Assembly (NCBI RefSeq): GCF_001625305.1
Contig: NW_017804465.1
Span: forward strand, 1,527,666-1,591,665
Reading direction: 5' to 3'
DNA from: Branchiostoma belcheri
Lineage: Eukaryota; Chordata; Leptocardii; Amphioxiformes; Branchiostomatidae
Length of the DNA: 64,000 nt
Shown here: in pieces, positions 1 to 24,000 of the stretch
How the letters are laid out: the number at the start of each line of letters is the position of its first letter
How positions within the stretch are numbered: position 1 is the first letter of the stretch
Notes under the pieces: model-generated
Told to the model about the DNA's origin: nothing
The model's input: the letters and a program-made list of their open reading frames with translations, nothing else
Database searches by the model: none
Position numbers and translations under genes: made by a program

Positions 1-122
1 AATAACATTTTACACATTGGCAAATTAGCAATCAGTATGTATGTTGCTGTAGAATTGATGATTGGAGAAAATCTATTGTTTGCTTTTTCGGTTGTTTTTT
101 TACAAGTTGTAACCAAAGTTAA

Positions 123-10484
<10,362 letters not shown>

Positions 10485-10532
10485 CCTTTCACCCTCTGAC
10501 CTTTCAACTCTGCCCCCTGAACTTTGACTCCT

Positions 10533-10592
10533 GCACGGAAGACAACAGAACAACCAACAGTTGTACAGGACAACTCCATGGAGATCAACTGA
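10533..10592 (+). repeat. Duplicate of the USP terminal coding end in the 3' UTR
   Basis: GACAACTCCATGGAGATCAA followed by CTGA copies the last codons and stop of exon 16 (10425-10484) with several changes. It is separated from the original by CTGACCTTTCAACTCTG-type repeats that continue to about 10680. Confidence 0.85.
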
Positions 10593-11451
10593 ACACTGTC
10601 TGACCTTTCAACTCTGACCCTCAACTCTGACTCCCTGATCTCTGACCCCCTGATCTCTGACCCCTGAACTCTGACTCCTTACTTTTACTTAGTACAGACC
10701 TGTGCTGGTCTCATGACTGTGGGATTGATTAAAAAATAACGGCATCGTCACCTATAATGTCATTGGATGCCGGTCATGTGATGACCCTCTGATGAACCCT
10801 GATTGGTTGAATCAGGTCACGTGATTAAGGTTTGAAAATGTGTATACTATACTGTACTACTACTATTTCCATATGAGTACTGATGATGTAAAAGTGTATG
10901 CTGCTAGCTGCTGCTTTGGCACTACAGAGCCACAGTGACATGTTTTATTATTATTATTACAACTACTTCTCTTCTACGCACAGTTTTCAGGAAGCTGTAG
11001 TAAAAGATCTCTCCTATAAAGGCTGGTTTAGAAACTAGTGGCAATTATACTACATACATGTACATTGTACACCTCACACTCACTCACCCACACAAGCATA
11101 GCCCAAGATTTTACCCTATTCTTAAGTACTCTCTGTGGAGAGGTTTACACGCTTTTGGGCCAGAAAATGATGACAAAAATCAGCAGCTTTTTTAAATAAG
11201 TTTCATCGGTTGGAAAATTCTCTATCCCTCGCCAGATGTATTATTGTTTCTGTATTATTAAAAGAGTTGAAAACACCGTAACTTGTGTCCGTGCAATACT
11301 ATCGTAAGTCAGAGACCCTGACGTGACTGCAGGCCATTTTGATAACTAACGTCTCTACAACCACTTGATTCTTAAGAATGTTACTTTCCCTCTTTGGATC
11401 TGAAATAAAAGATAGGCAGATTTTTATTTCTTACACGAAACCAAATTTGCC

Positions 11452-11606
11452 CAGTTAGTAGAATGTTCCTCGATCAGTGACTGTTTTTGAAAGTTAGAAA
11501 CACGTACCTCCAAATTTCGATGTTCACTGTACATCTTGATCACGGGTGTACGTGTTTCTACCTTTGTTTCAAAAACAGTCACTGATTGAGGAATATTCTA
11601 CTAACT
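11452..11606. mobile_element. Fold-back MITE-like element
   Basis: Arms CAGTTAGTAGAATGTTCCTC and, inverted, GAGGAATATTCTACTAACTG, with further pairing of AGAAACACGTAC / GTACGTGTTTCT inside. No ORF. Typical of small non-autonomous DNA elements. Confidence 0.75.
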
Positions 11607-12780
11607 GATAATTTTACGTGACTGATGAACCTCTTCAACAACTTTGCCCAGCGTTGATTACTCCTATGACATGTTTCCAGACATGTTTTCGCTTGTATTG
11701 CTCTAGCAGCATTTTAAAATAAAGTTTGGTACCAACAGAAAACTTACAGGTATGTTTGTAATGCATGGAGTCGTATATGATATTATATAACTTACCCAGT
11801 GTAGTACTGTAATACCTTACACTGTTCAGGTAGTCTTTCCACACCAAATTCACATTGGTTACAGGTTTGGGGAGAAGGATAGTGCTTAACAATAGCTCTG
11901 TCTCATGGCAAATGTCTGGATGTTCAACTGAAACTTTGGCAGGCTTGTGTCTTAGAAAGTGACCTGGATCGGAATTCCACTTATAATAAGTAACATTTCA
12001 TTCCTCGGCCGAGAACAAAAGTAACAGTACCTTGGAGTATCAGTACCTATCAAGCAATTGTATCCCATTAGTACTCTCACAGTCTCAGGTTTCACTATCT
12101 ATTGAGTAACGTCAGGTTATCAACTGTAGAGCCCAGTTCACATATGGCATGATAAAAGAGTAGTTCCAATTTGTTGCCAGCTTCTTACATTTTGTATGTT
12201 AAACAAAATGAACACAGTACGTGTAGTTCTTTTAGGCCAGTTCATATTGGTTGCAAGGGGTCCGATTGGTCAAGCTAAGGCTTTGGAGTTACATGTGTAC
12301 ATGAAATTGAATGCTAGAACCAGAGATAGAGTCAGTGGGGACTATTTCCACCAATGAAGTACTTAATCATACTCCTTTAGGAACAATAAAGAAGCTGAGC
12401 TTATTATTAGGGTGATGAAGATACAGGTTGATTGGTTATTACATTAATTTAAAGGAAAACATGTACCTTACAATGAAGTATGATTGAAAGGTTTTATTAG
12501 TTCTCTTATGAACTGTTGCTCACAAGTGAAATAACAGGAACAGTTAATGGTAAACTGAACAGAATCGGTGTAACAAGTCATTCGGTGTGATGTAGCCAGC
12601 TGCCGCCGCGCCACGTGCCTGCAAAGCTGGTGTGTTACGCCGAAGGGCAGTTATACCGGCTATACCGATATAGATATAGATACAGAATCACCCCGCAATC
12701 ATTCTTTTTTTCTGCAACTTCTGCTTATGGAGCGATGACCCAGTAATAGTCTTAATAACTAGGAAGACAGTCTCTTGTAT

Positions 12781-12962
12781 GGGTTCCACCAGACTCCTTT
12801 GCAGACTGAATAAATAGTAGAAATCTAAAAAGAATGTAGCTAGCCAGGGGAGTTGGCGGGCCCTAGAAGGTCCAGTTTGCTTGCAGGCTAACTCCCTTGT
12901 CCAGTTACATTCCTTTTTAGGCTGATTTCTACTATTTATTCAGCCTGCAAAGGAGTCTGGAG
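12781..12962. mobile_element. Fold-back MITE-like element
   Basis: Long inverted arms: CCAGACTCCTTTGCAGACTG with AATAAATAGTAGAAATC on the left and the complement GGCTGATTTCTACTATTTAT...GCAAAGGAGTCTGG on the right. A central GCCAGGGGAGTTGGCGGG core is shared in style with elements near 23600, 28930, 60270 and 61400. Confidence 0.78.
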
Positions 12963-13240
12963 ACTACTATTGTATACACTTCAATGTAAATCTTACCTTA
13001 AGAATGTACAGTCACTTACCTTCTGAGCTGCACTGTGGCCTTTTGTTTATACTCAGGTGTGAGGAGTAAGTAAAAAAAAACACCAGGTACTAGAAATGAA
13101 TTTCTCATGGTAAATCTATCCTCAGTGTAACTTATAGGAAATGTTTTCTAAAGTAGAAAGACACTCTGATGGTTTGCAGTATTCTGTTGCTACCTAACAT
13201 GACTGTTACTAGTACTTAACACCATGTACAGTGTCTTGCA

Positions 13241-13443
13241 TTAGCCTCCATAGCATGCCAAAAACTGGGTGTTTGGGGGTCTTCAGGGTCTTTGGGAGCT
13301 TTTTTATGTGCTATTTTCTGATGGCATATATAGGCATCATAGCTGCCCTGGTTGAATTACCCCCATTTTTTTTTAAACTGGGCTAATCAGAAAACAGCCG
13401 AAGACCACCAAACCCCCAGTTCTATAAGCCTGCTATGAGGCTA
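13241..13443. mobile_element. hAT-like MITE, copy 1
   Basis: Ends TAGCCTCCATAGCATG... and ...TGCTATGAGGCTA. It is flanked by the 8-base target duplication GTCTTGCA (13233-13240 and 13444-13451). A close relative is at 54574-54772. Eight-base duplications are typical of hAT transposases, which would have to act in trans. Confidence 0.85.
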
Positions 13444-14516
13444 GTCTTGCATATACCCATGAAATTGCACAAGAGGTTTAGCACTAAATGCATTATGTTT
13501 GAATGTTTGTAACTGTGATGCTTTTTCACACAAGTGGTAAAACTTTGCTTTTTGTGCTAACTGCAATTTTAAACGATCCAACGAAAATGGTTCCTTAGTT
13601 TCATGAACAGTATAAGATCAAGAAATACACCAGCTTGAAATGACTATACCCACCCTAACTTCTAGGTTGGCACTAGAACATGAGAACATGACTGTGTATC
13701 TATTCTATAATGACACTTTTCTCTGTGCAAAGTTATTGTAGTAAGAGGCCGGTTTCTTGATATTCAAGATATTGGGTTGCATTGGTAAATGATGTACAGA
13801 GCCATCATAGCATCTATTAAATGTGTTTTTATATGAACTTCAGTGTTGGGTGTCAAGTATTTCATTTTAGACTGTTAGCCAAAGTTTTATATATTTCGAG
13901 AAAAGTTGGAATGACTTTTGATTTCCTTTTTTACTTTAGAAGATTGTGAAAACTGTTGTGCAGACGGTGCATGAACAGATTTAGCACTCATTTATACAGC
14001 TGCATCAAGCGGTATGTGTTCTAAAGTGTCAAATCATTTCACATTTGTTGCCATAGCTCTTCACTGGTATGTGCGCATCCTAGGCCCTATTGTAGTTCGT
14101 ATCTAGTTCGCCAGAGGGGGCTACTGCATGGACCACTCATACACTAACACTGCCGCGGAAGGATATAAGCTCAGGTTGAAGGATTGAAAATGTGATAATG
14201 ACCCTAAGTACAAGTACTAAGTAGTAACTTTTTTTGACAAATGTCGTTTCTATAATTACAAAAGTATATCTTGGTACTAATTCTGATTTCTTGAAGTGTT
14301 GATTTCACACCGATCTATTTATTTTAAAGCGGAGGGCTACTAATGTGTGACTGGGTCCAGGGTCAAACCACGGGTCACGACCAAGATAGCAGCACTCGTG
14401 TTGTACATGTAGGTGAACACGTTGCTTCTTTTAAGACTCCCATTTTAACCGAACTTTACGACAAATTGAGTGTCTCTGGCCGTCTCTAACCGATACAGAC
14501 CCCTTGCCAGACCAGA

Positions 14517-15049
14517 ATGAGCGCCCTGCGTACGTTTGGAGGTGTATTGTTCAACAGATTTAGCGGGAAACTTGCCAAAAACAACCACGGATTTTTCAAC
14601 GACAGACGTCTACGACTGAATCAGCTGTTTCAGGTTTCTTCGTATTTTGGCGCCCGGAATAATAATGTTTATCTTTCGACTGATGCTACGAAGAAGAAAG
14701 AAAAGACTGATTCTCTGCTAGCTATGGACCCGAACCGGTTTGCAGGACATCTGCAGAAGTTAGGAATCAAGAGGTGTTTCGTGGTTTGGGATTTTGAGGA
14801 GGGGAAAGTCCTGGTTTCACATCCAGAGTTGGAGGAGCTGGCACAGTTTTGTGCCGCAGATAAGGTGGGTAACGTACTGTTTAGTTTGTGTTTGTGTGTG
14901 TGTGAGTCTCCCTCTGTGTGTGTGCGTGTGTCTGTGTGTGTGTGTGTGTGTGTGAGCATGTGTGTGTGTGTGTGTGTGTGAGTCTCCCTCTGTGTGTGTG
15001 CGTGTGTCTGTGTGTGTGTGAGCATGTGTGTGTGTGTGTGTTTGTGTTA

Positions 15050-15080
<31 letters not shown>

Positions 15081-18000
15081 TGTTTGTGTATGTTTATGTG
15101 TGTGTGTTAGAGAGAGAGAGTGAGTGTATACATGTATGTATGGTAATTATCATGTACGTCTCTAATAATAATACTCTACTCTACTAATACAGACTCTATG
15201 TGTGTCTGCTCTCTCTTCGGTGTTCAGTCAGTTGTTATAGGAAATGACCAGACCTTATGACACCATATAATGTTACACCTTGATTGTCCCACCTGTCGCA
15301 GGTGAACTTTGACGAGCATGAAGGTGTGTTTATGGAGGTTGGCAGGAGGACGGGTGTGCTGATGGGAGCCTTCGTATGGAGAACCTACAGAGGACAGGCG
15401 GTAAGTAACACACTAAACCATACGTCACTACCCCACACGTCCACCCCTACTGCTTTAATACCCGGCCCCCTTCTCCACCATAGCCAACCACCCAATCATA
15501 AGCAGTATAACTAATGACATAAAATTACTGCCACTTATAATTTTAACTTCTGGTACTCGTACACAGTAAAAACTTTAGTGGAGGTAAAACTTCACGGCGG
15601 TGTAACTGTAAGTAGAGGAATGGGTTCTGCCTTCTTATACAAAAAGTGGTTGCAATGGCCATGGTGGTCCTTGTGAAGTTGTGTAAATGCTTGTCACTTG
15701 CACAGGTTTGACTGTACATAGTTACATACGTGTAGCCCGTTGCGTTGGTAATGTAAGATCAGCTCTAGGCATATGCCGTCATTAGCTTCTATATGTCTCT
15801 ACAACTTTTGTCAGTCTTGCAAGTTGTTGATAATTCAATTTTCATCAGATTGTTATTCAAGGAAATCAGTATAATCTCTAACTCAAAGAAGGTGTCACAT
15901 GTCAAGAAGGTGTTGTTTCCAACACTGCCTTACGATTGGCTCAAAGTGATCACATGATCAGACACGCCCCCATTTCCTGGGGGTGTGTCTGATTACAAGT
16001 TCAGTGAACCCTGTACTTAGTAACTTGATACTCGTGTGTGTGTGTGAAGTCAATAATTAACTGTTAGATTTGCATGCTAGCTATAGCAAGTCTACATACA
16101 TGTATGTGTATATTCTCTGCTTTATAAAACAGTGTGAGAGATCTCTTACAGCAGCACCCCCAGGTATGCAGTGCATAATACTGGGGACGTTGGATTAGAG
16201 ATCTCTTTAGATGCATTTTTCCAGTTTTTAGATGCATTCAGCCACCCAATACCTTTGGTGGCTAATGGTCACTCCTCTGGCCAATGGATAACAGTTACTG
16301 ACTGTCCACCGTATGATCTGCTTGGAGATTCAGGGGTCTCCCCATGAATTCTGAGGGGAGAGGTGCTCCCTAATTGGTTGATGAAAAATTAGCAAATTTT
16401 TCACGTAAGTTACTAAATACTAAGAGAAAACTCTACATTTCAACATATTGGGAGGGGTTCTAGGATTTTTGGGAGAGGGGAGCACCCTTGCTTCATTGCT
16501 TGGGGAGAGCCCTGAGATTATTTGTAAGTAGGTCAGAAGTCAGGACATGAGTTAAGTTGTCTGAAAAGGTTTACTTCAAACAGAGACGAGTAAACAAAGT
16601 GCTTACACAGCTACTGGGCAGTGTTGACTGAGCCTTAGTAAGTAGATTGTAATTTCATCTACCAGGATGCCGGTAGCAGCCTGTTTACAGAATTGCACTA
16701 AAAAAGCAATTGCCATAAATTTGGTACCATGCACTTAGTACTAGTCAGGTGTTATTTTTATCATATGAACAGCCAGCATACATATAATCTAACCAAAGAT
16801 GTTGCAACAAGCACGTAACATTATTTAAAAATTTATTAATGCCCAAGTCATTAACATACTAGTATACAAAAGACATTTGTTCACTTCAGTCATATTCTTG
16901 GATGTTTGTTCATATTCTATTAAGTTCACTCATAAAGTATGTACCTTGTCACGTCGATGAAGGTTAGACATCCAGGTAATACGATACGCCAAAAAGCAGT
17001 TACTCAAGCAACTGGATATGATTTTGGAAACGGTCAGACGTTTCAGCTAGTATCCACTAGCTTTCGTCAGTGACTGAGAGACCAGAGGGGAAAACAGGTT
17101 TATAAACATGTACCTTGTCATCTATAACTAAGACATGCACAGCTGCTTAGTATTGTTCAACTGCTAGTGATCCCATTATTCTTATACATGGATGAAGGAA
17201 GAAGAAAATTTCAATGTGCTGTCTAAACTCTTTCCAGTGTGGAGGTATCCGACTGTGGAACTACCCCGGTATGGACCGGTACCTGCCCTGAAGCCTTTGT
17301 CTCTCTGTAATGTGTTTAATATGTTGTAGTGTTGTATGTGTTTCCCCTATCCTACAGTGTGGAGGTATCCGGCTGTGGAACTACCCCGGTATGGACCGGT
17401 ACTTAACCTGAAGCCTTGTGTCTCTCTATATGTAGTTATGTACCGTTGTGTCTCCCCTACAGTGTGGAGGTATCCGACTGTGGAACTACCCCGGTATGGA
17501 CCGGTACTTAACCGATGGACTGAGGCTGGCCCAGGGGATGGGGGTTAAGTCTGCACTGGCTGGACTCTGGTAGGTTATACATGTATTTTGTTTAGCATTC
17601 ATAGTACAACACTCATGTCATGTACATTGATCCACAAGAAGAACCAATAGTTTGGTTTTACCCTGGTTTGTACTTGTAGCATTAGGAGATTTGGTATAGG
17701 GATGATTGTGATTTAGTATTATTTTCTGTAAGTCTGGAAGATTCCTAATCCCCAAATTGGATACATTATTAGGGACAACACTGTATCCAAAACCGTACTT
17801 TATCCAGAACCATGCTCGGACACGGTTCTGGATAGTCCATGTGTATTTAGAACTGCACCTGAGGCAAATCTACTAAGTATTTTCTTAGATATGCGGAGAC
17901 TATCCAGAACTGTGGCTGCATAACAAACACAGGGACCCCGGCTTCAGACACCATTAAACAACGGCATAAGTAACCATAATTAACATGTTTCCTGCTTTCC

Positions 18001-21000
18001 ACAGGGCAGGAGGAGGTAAAGGTGTGGTACAAGAACCCATGCACAACAAACACACACCTTCATTTGCATACTCGGGACAACTTAAATGCAGCCATAACCA
18101 ATGTTGTATATAAATTTCCATTCGCAGGGCAGGAGGAGGGAAGGGTGTAGTACAAGAGCCCATGCACAACAAGCACAGGGATCCTTCCTTCAGACAGAAC
18201 ATGTTCTTTGACTACGGAGACTTCCTGTCGTCGCTGAATGGCTGCTATGGTAGGTACCAACAACTGAGGTTTTTGTGCTTGTTTAGTTTATTTTGTAGAG
18301 TTAATTTTTTTCTGTCACCATTGCTGCAGTTATTTTACATTTCATCAAATATACATCAAATATATTCATGCTTATAATAGGTGCACACTGCACTGCTTTT
18401 CATAGTCAACCTCTGAACAGCTCATACATTTTTAACTCACCATCAGATACATCATACTTTTACTATCATAGTCGTCACCTAAAATCCAAACCCACTTACA
18501 TTTTACACACATGAGCCATTCTGTTACAAACTCAACTTCTGTCATCCTTTGCTCTGAGAATCAATGCTAAATATCTTATATTGTTTTTTAAGACTCCATT
18601 TGCTCATCATATTACAAGCTTCAAAGTTACGAGGCTAAACCGTTTTGAGCTAATGTATACAGTAGCTCCTGTTTTGCTCCCACGAATTGCAATCCGGGAA
18701 TTAATCAATGTAGAAGCTAAGACTAAGAGTCACACTCTTCATCTCTTCTCTCCTGACACATCTGCCCTGCCACCCTGTCCCCTGGGTGACAAGCACAGTT
18801 AACCTGGCCGGTATGTACTTGAGTGATGGGGTGATCTTTCTGGAATGTTCTGTACTAGTACTGTTTTTATTGACGTCTGTCCTCTCACATGCATGCAAGC
18901 CTTTACTACATGTACATTGTATGCCAGTGATCGAAATACCTGTCTGCAATCTGCAGATGGATTTTCAAGATTGCAGAAGAAAAACTTAATAATATATAAT
19001 CTGCAATTTTAAAGAAGGAAAAATAGGCTTCAGATTCAGTAGTTTTTAATTTAGCTCGAATTTACAGGCAACTTGATTACAGGCAACACCCAAGGATAGA
19101 CACTACTTATTAGTAGTAGTACTTAATAAGGTTCTGAAACAACAGGAGCTTCTTCACTAATTTGCATCATCCTTATCTTGACTTGAACTGAAATCCTAGT
19201 ACATAGTATTGTATATTCTAAACACAGCACTTAATGATCCTGGTAGGTTTCAATAAATGTTTTCTTAGGCAATTTCTACACTGTGAGTACAATTTGTTCC
19301 ACCCTAGCCTGGTGCTAATCACTGGACTACATTCAAGTAAATCTAACACAATTCAAACACAGAACTATATACATACATGAACTGAAATCCTAGTACATAT
19401 ACGTATATTAATTTTTTAAGCACAGTATTTAATGATCCTGGTAGGTTTCAATAAATGTTTTCTTCTATAGGCAATTTCTACACTGTGAGTACAATTTGTT
19501 CCACCCTAGCCTGGTGCTAATCACTGGACTGAACATAGCAGCGCATTCACAGCATGTCCAATACAAATCAAACACAGTTATACATTGTACAAATGTATGT
19601 ATTACTACATGTATATACACTGAAATCCTATAGCTAGTATATTAGTAGTATTGTATATTTTCAACACATTCAACATCTAAATGATGAAATATTGCTAGTA
19701 AATAGCTATAGGTTGATCAAAAATGTTTTGAAGGAAATTTTTGCACTGTTAGTGCACTCTTAGACTTAAGCCTATTTCTTGCAAAGAAAAAGGTTTTTGA
19801 TTACTTGTTTGCTTGTTCATATGCCTTTTTAGCAGGGTCTTTGATGAATCTGGGGACTGCACTAAACCCAAGTAGCCTGTTGGCCTCCCTCTGCTGCCCC
19901 CTGGTGAAGTGGTGAATCACCTTCTGTCTGTCCTGCTGCTGGTTGTACAGAGTGACCAGGTGGTAGTGAGCACGTGGCACATAGGCATCACACTCTGGTG
20001 CCAGCCTGAGGAAGTGTTCAAACTGTCTGATGGCTTCTGTCTCGGACACTTCCTTAGACAGTGCGGCTGTGAAGTACACTGTGTTCAAATGGTCCTGTTT
20101 GTACATAAGGGAACTCGCCATGGCAGATAGTGCTTTGGCTAGAGCAGGCAGGTCACTCCCCATGAAAAGTTTTGTTATCATCGTTGGCTGAGGGCTTGCC
20201 ATCCATATGGCCCACCCCAGGTAGCCGTAGATGTGGTGCAGGTGTTGGTACAGCCAGTCTCCTGGTCCGTGCTGTAGGACGGCATCAACCACCTGCTGCA
20301 GGGTCTGCACCCGGCTGTCTCCATCTGGCAGCTGTAGGGCTGTCAGCAGCAGACAGGTGCTGTCAGTGGGGTCAGCTTGTAGCTGGGAGGTCATCAGCTG
20401 CTTCAGCTGGGCTTTGTTCAGGTTCAGCCATGGCTGTCCATACAGTATTGTACTTGTGTAATCTGGTGTTTTAATGTCATCCAGCATGAATCCCTGCACC
20501 AAGGCCTTGACTCCCCCCAGGTCTGTGTACCCACTGCTGGTCAGGATTTCTGCTCCTTCCTCCCAGGACCTGTAGGCCTTGATGCGACGTTGTGCTGTTG
20601 GTGAGTCCTTGTGCTTCTGTAGCCTGGCTCTCAGCCTCTTGAGCGGGCCCTCCTCCACCTCTCCAGCTGAAGTGATGGACATGGCAGCTACAGAGGACAC
20701 ATCTTCAGGCAGGCCTGAGTCTCCCTCTGTAGTCACACTGGGTGGTACAGACTGGAAACAGAGGGCGCAAATTAATCAATTAGCATTCTTCAGTCACCAA
20801 CTGACCAAGGGTAAAACGTGTCTCCAGTTGTATTTATTAGATAACTTCCCCAAAATAATCTATCAAATAAAATGAATAATCATCCAGTTTATCAAGGGTT
20901 TTCCCAAATTACCCTACCCCCCACCCCTTCTTGGCTATAAGTAAAACGATATGTTGCTCTCCGTGTGATTTTGAGAAAAAAAAAACATTATAAATACATG

Positions 21001-24000
21001 TATAGTAAATTATACATTCCACCATACCTGTTTCTCCACCATCCCTGCCCACTCCCATCTCTCTTCCTGCTCTGTCCCTGCTGCCTCCTCCTCTTCCTGT
21101 CCCTCCTCATCAGCAAACCACCACCCCTCCAGCCCCACTTGGATTGGTCCGGTCCAGCCGATCCTCTGAAGTTCATCCTCTAAAAGCAGCTGCAGACAGG
21201 TGCGGTCAGACCGCTTGTCGATTTTCTCATTGAAGCTGCGTAGGACCCAGTAGCCAGCCTGCGGAGAGAATTGATCAAATTATACCAGTGGAAAAACTGA
21301 TTGCATTCGAACCGGCAAACTTACACTTGTAGCTTGCCGTGTTGAAAAAACTTTTTCAGCCATGAATCATATTTCCTCGTAGCACATGTTTCAACAAGAA
21401 TTCAGAGATCTCATACCTCCATGAAATAATATGAGTTTTTGTAAATGTTTTACACAGTACACTACAGTACAGAACAAAATAACACAGGTTTTTGTTTTCA
21501 AACACACAGTAGCACCTTTGGCCTGAAATAGGTCAGGCTGTAATACATTTGGTCAACTGAACAAGTAGCCTATTCCAGAGGGAGAACCTCATTAATCAAA
21601 CCGTAGCAGGCGCGCTGCGTGTTTTGTTGCATAACCTGCACATCTGTTTTCCCTGCCTTGCAAAAAGGTACAAAAACCGGAAGTTCTGCTGCAGTACCAA
21701 GGTCAGCCACCGGGAGCTCCATATTTGACCTTGACCTTTGGCTTCCTAAGACCTACCAGCATACCAAATATCACAATCCATAAAGGCGTTCTGAAGTTAT
21801 GCTGACTACAAATGTGCAGAAACAAACACACACACACACACAGACGCGCCAAAAACAATACCTCCATTTTTCATGGAGGTCATAATTAGAACAAGAACAA
21901 TCAAAGAGTAAAATGTGTAATATACCGGTAATTTTGTGATTGCCTTACCAGTGTGAGAAACTTGACATGCACAAGTAGCGACCCTTCCTCGATGTTCTCT
22001 ACTTCGATGTGTCGATCTCGCTCCACCACCCTGCGGATGGCCTCCTCTGTCTGCTGCCTGTTGCCCAGGTAGAACCCTGCCAGTGTTGTCACTCCTGTAG
22101 CCATCCCTGCTGCCAGTCCAGTTCCCAGTACAACTGCAGGTGATTCTGAAACCTTGCTGGCTGCGAACGCAGCCGTAGCAAATGCTCCGGCCACGAGGCC
22201 TCCTGCTGCAAGGGCCTGGCTCTGGATTCTGATGGTTGCGCCACCAAAAGTACCTCCCACAGACATCTGCAGAGCCGGCGGCTGCCCAACATTTGCAGCT
22301 GCTTGACTTGCAGGTGGGACATTGTGGTACACCTGCCCAGCCGGTTGGGGGGGCATGTGGAAGCCTTGGTGTGGAAACAAGGCTGCCTGAGCCCCGTACC
22401 CTTGCTGTTCTGGGTGGAACTGCACGGGAGCAGCCTGCTGAGGGTGCTGTTGCATCTGCCTTGGGTCCTGGTAGGCTTGTCCGGCAGCCTGGGGTGCTGG
22501 TTGGCCTCCGTGTTCAGCAAGGAAATACTCCCCAGGCAGTCCAGGCTGCAGTTCTCCCTGCACCTCTATTTCAGTATCTTGTGGTGGCAGCTCGTCCTGA
22601 GCACCTCTGAGAGGTTGCCTTGGTGCTCCCTCAGCCATGTTTGTGGAATTTCTTATTAATCAGGAACCCTGATTACCTAACGTGTACAAGCAAAAATTTT
22701 AGCTGCGTACCAAACTGTAAGAACTACTGTCCTGTAGTTTGTTCCTTGACCAGAGTGCAAAGTCCTTTTGCCCCACATACGGGACACCGTAGTTAATGTT
22801 TAACATGAACCCTCCAGATATGTGTAACTCGGCAGTTAGGAACACTATGCTGTGTTCCATAATACCTGTCTGCAATCTGCGGATAGATTTTCAAGATTGC
22901 AGAAGCCCCAATTGGGGCCTGAGAGTTCTAGTTTGCTAAATGGAAAGCTTGCAAGGATAGACAAAAAACAAAAAATTTTACTTTAACTTCTGCAATATTG
23001 CAGAGCACTGAAAAAAAGTATTTCGACCACTGCATGCAGTAAATTTCACTTCATTGTGTCTCATCATCCAAACTGCCATTTTTGTTTAAAACTGTTTGAT
23101 CCCCTCCAGTCTGCCCTACCAGACTAAGTGTGGCACTGGATATGTCCTTCCCTGTTAGTACTGTGTTAACAAGTGTTCTCAGTACTATGCTAACAGTACT
23201 GACTTAACAAGACTTCAGTGTGTACTTAACTTATAATTACTAACAACATGTGTTTTGCCATCTCTAGCAGACTTTCTCAAAATCATCAACTAATTTAAAG
23301 ATATTTCATATTTCCAGGCTGCCATCAGATGTGTGCTGTATGTTTATTTTACTGATGTTGCTTCAATGTTTGTTTTCCAGTTGTCCTGTTCTGCATGGCA
23401 GCTGATTTCTTCTTACTGTTCTGTATGTTTCCACTGGTGCATTTGTACATTTGCTAGTAAAAGAGCCTAGTCTAGCTGCCATCCCATTTGCTACGGGGCT
23501 CCTTAACTTAGTTAAGTTATGCTTGAGTGAGCTTAGTGAGTATGGGAGCCCCAGTATAGCCTCCACCAGGCTTTGGGAGGCGGTTGGAAAGAGTAGAAAT
23601 TGGCCAAAAAGAGAGATTACATGCCAGAGGAGTTGGTCCACTAGATTGCACAGGTGCTGCAAACTGAACTCTTTAGCGGACCAACTCCCTTGGCATGTTA
23701 TCTCTCTATTTGGCCTATTTAATTCTTTTCAGCCACCTCCCGAAGCCTGGTAGAAGCTAGCCTCAGTATACAAATAGGATGGCACCAAGGCTTACTCTAA
23801 ATACTGTGCAACTGTTCAATTTCTGAAGTTGTATCCTTTGGATACTTTTCTGTGCAGCTCTTTATACATGTTTTGATGACGATTTTGCTCTGTTTGAACA
23901 GTGAGTGCAGAGGATGTAGGGTTGAATGTGAATGACCTGAACAATGTGATGCAGAGAACCCGCTACACAACATGTATATCAGAGGAACTGGGGGGATCTG

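Larger units (their letters stand above)
10593..14516. other. 3' UTR of USP and intergenic region
   Basis: No coding exon recognised. 10593-10680 is a (CT)GACC(C)-rich simple repeat. AATAAA at 11404-11409 is the clearest poly(A) signal for USP. Fold-backs lie at 11452-11606, 12781-12962 and 13241-13443. The last ~170 bases hold the dehydrogenase promoter and 5' UTR, with two GGGTCA half-sites spaced by six bases (14360-14377), which could be a nuclear-receptor site or chance. Confidence 0.5.

Noticed and set aside
14360..14377. Nuclear-receptor response element upstream of the dehydrogenase
   Set aside because: Two GGGTCA half-sites six bases apart are seen, but this spacing is not a standard one and a single pair can easily arise by chance; noted only in the intergenic entry.
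14885..15190. Cys/Val- and Thr/His-repeat open frames on both strands
   Set aside because: Pure products of a GT microsatellite in intron 1 of the dehydrogenase.
17238..17569. Duplicated exon starts as mutually exclusive alternative exons
   Set aside because: The copies contain only part of the exon, lack a donor, and meet a stop within a few codons. The same is true of the copies for USP exons 9, 12, 13, 15, dehydrogenase exons 4 and 9, and IRAK exons 6 and 13.
22089..22659. Long open frames on both strands overlapping the first exon of the antisense gene
   Set aside because: They are other-frame shadows of a GC-rich coding exon. The minus-strand frame from 22638 has a donor in phase with the next two exons, which the others lack.
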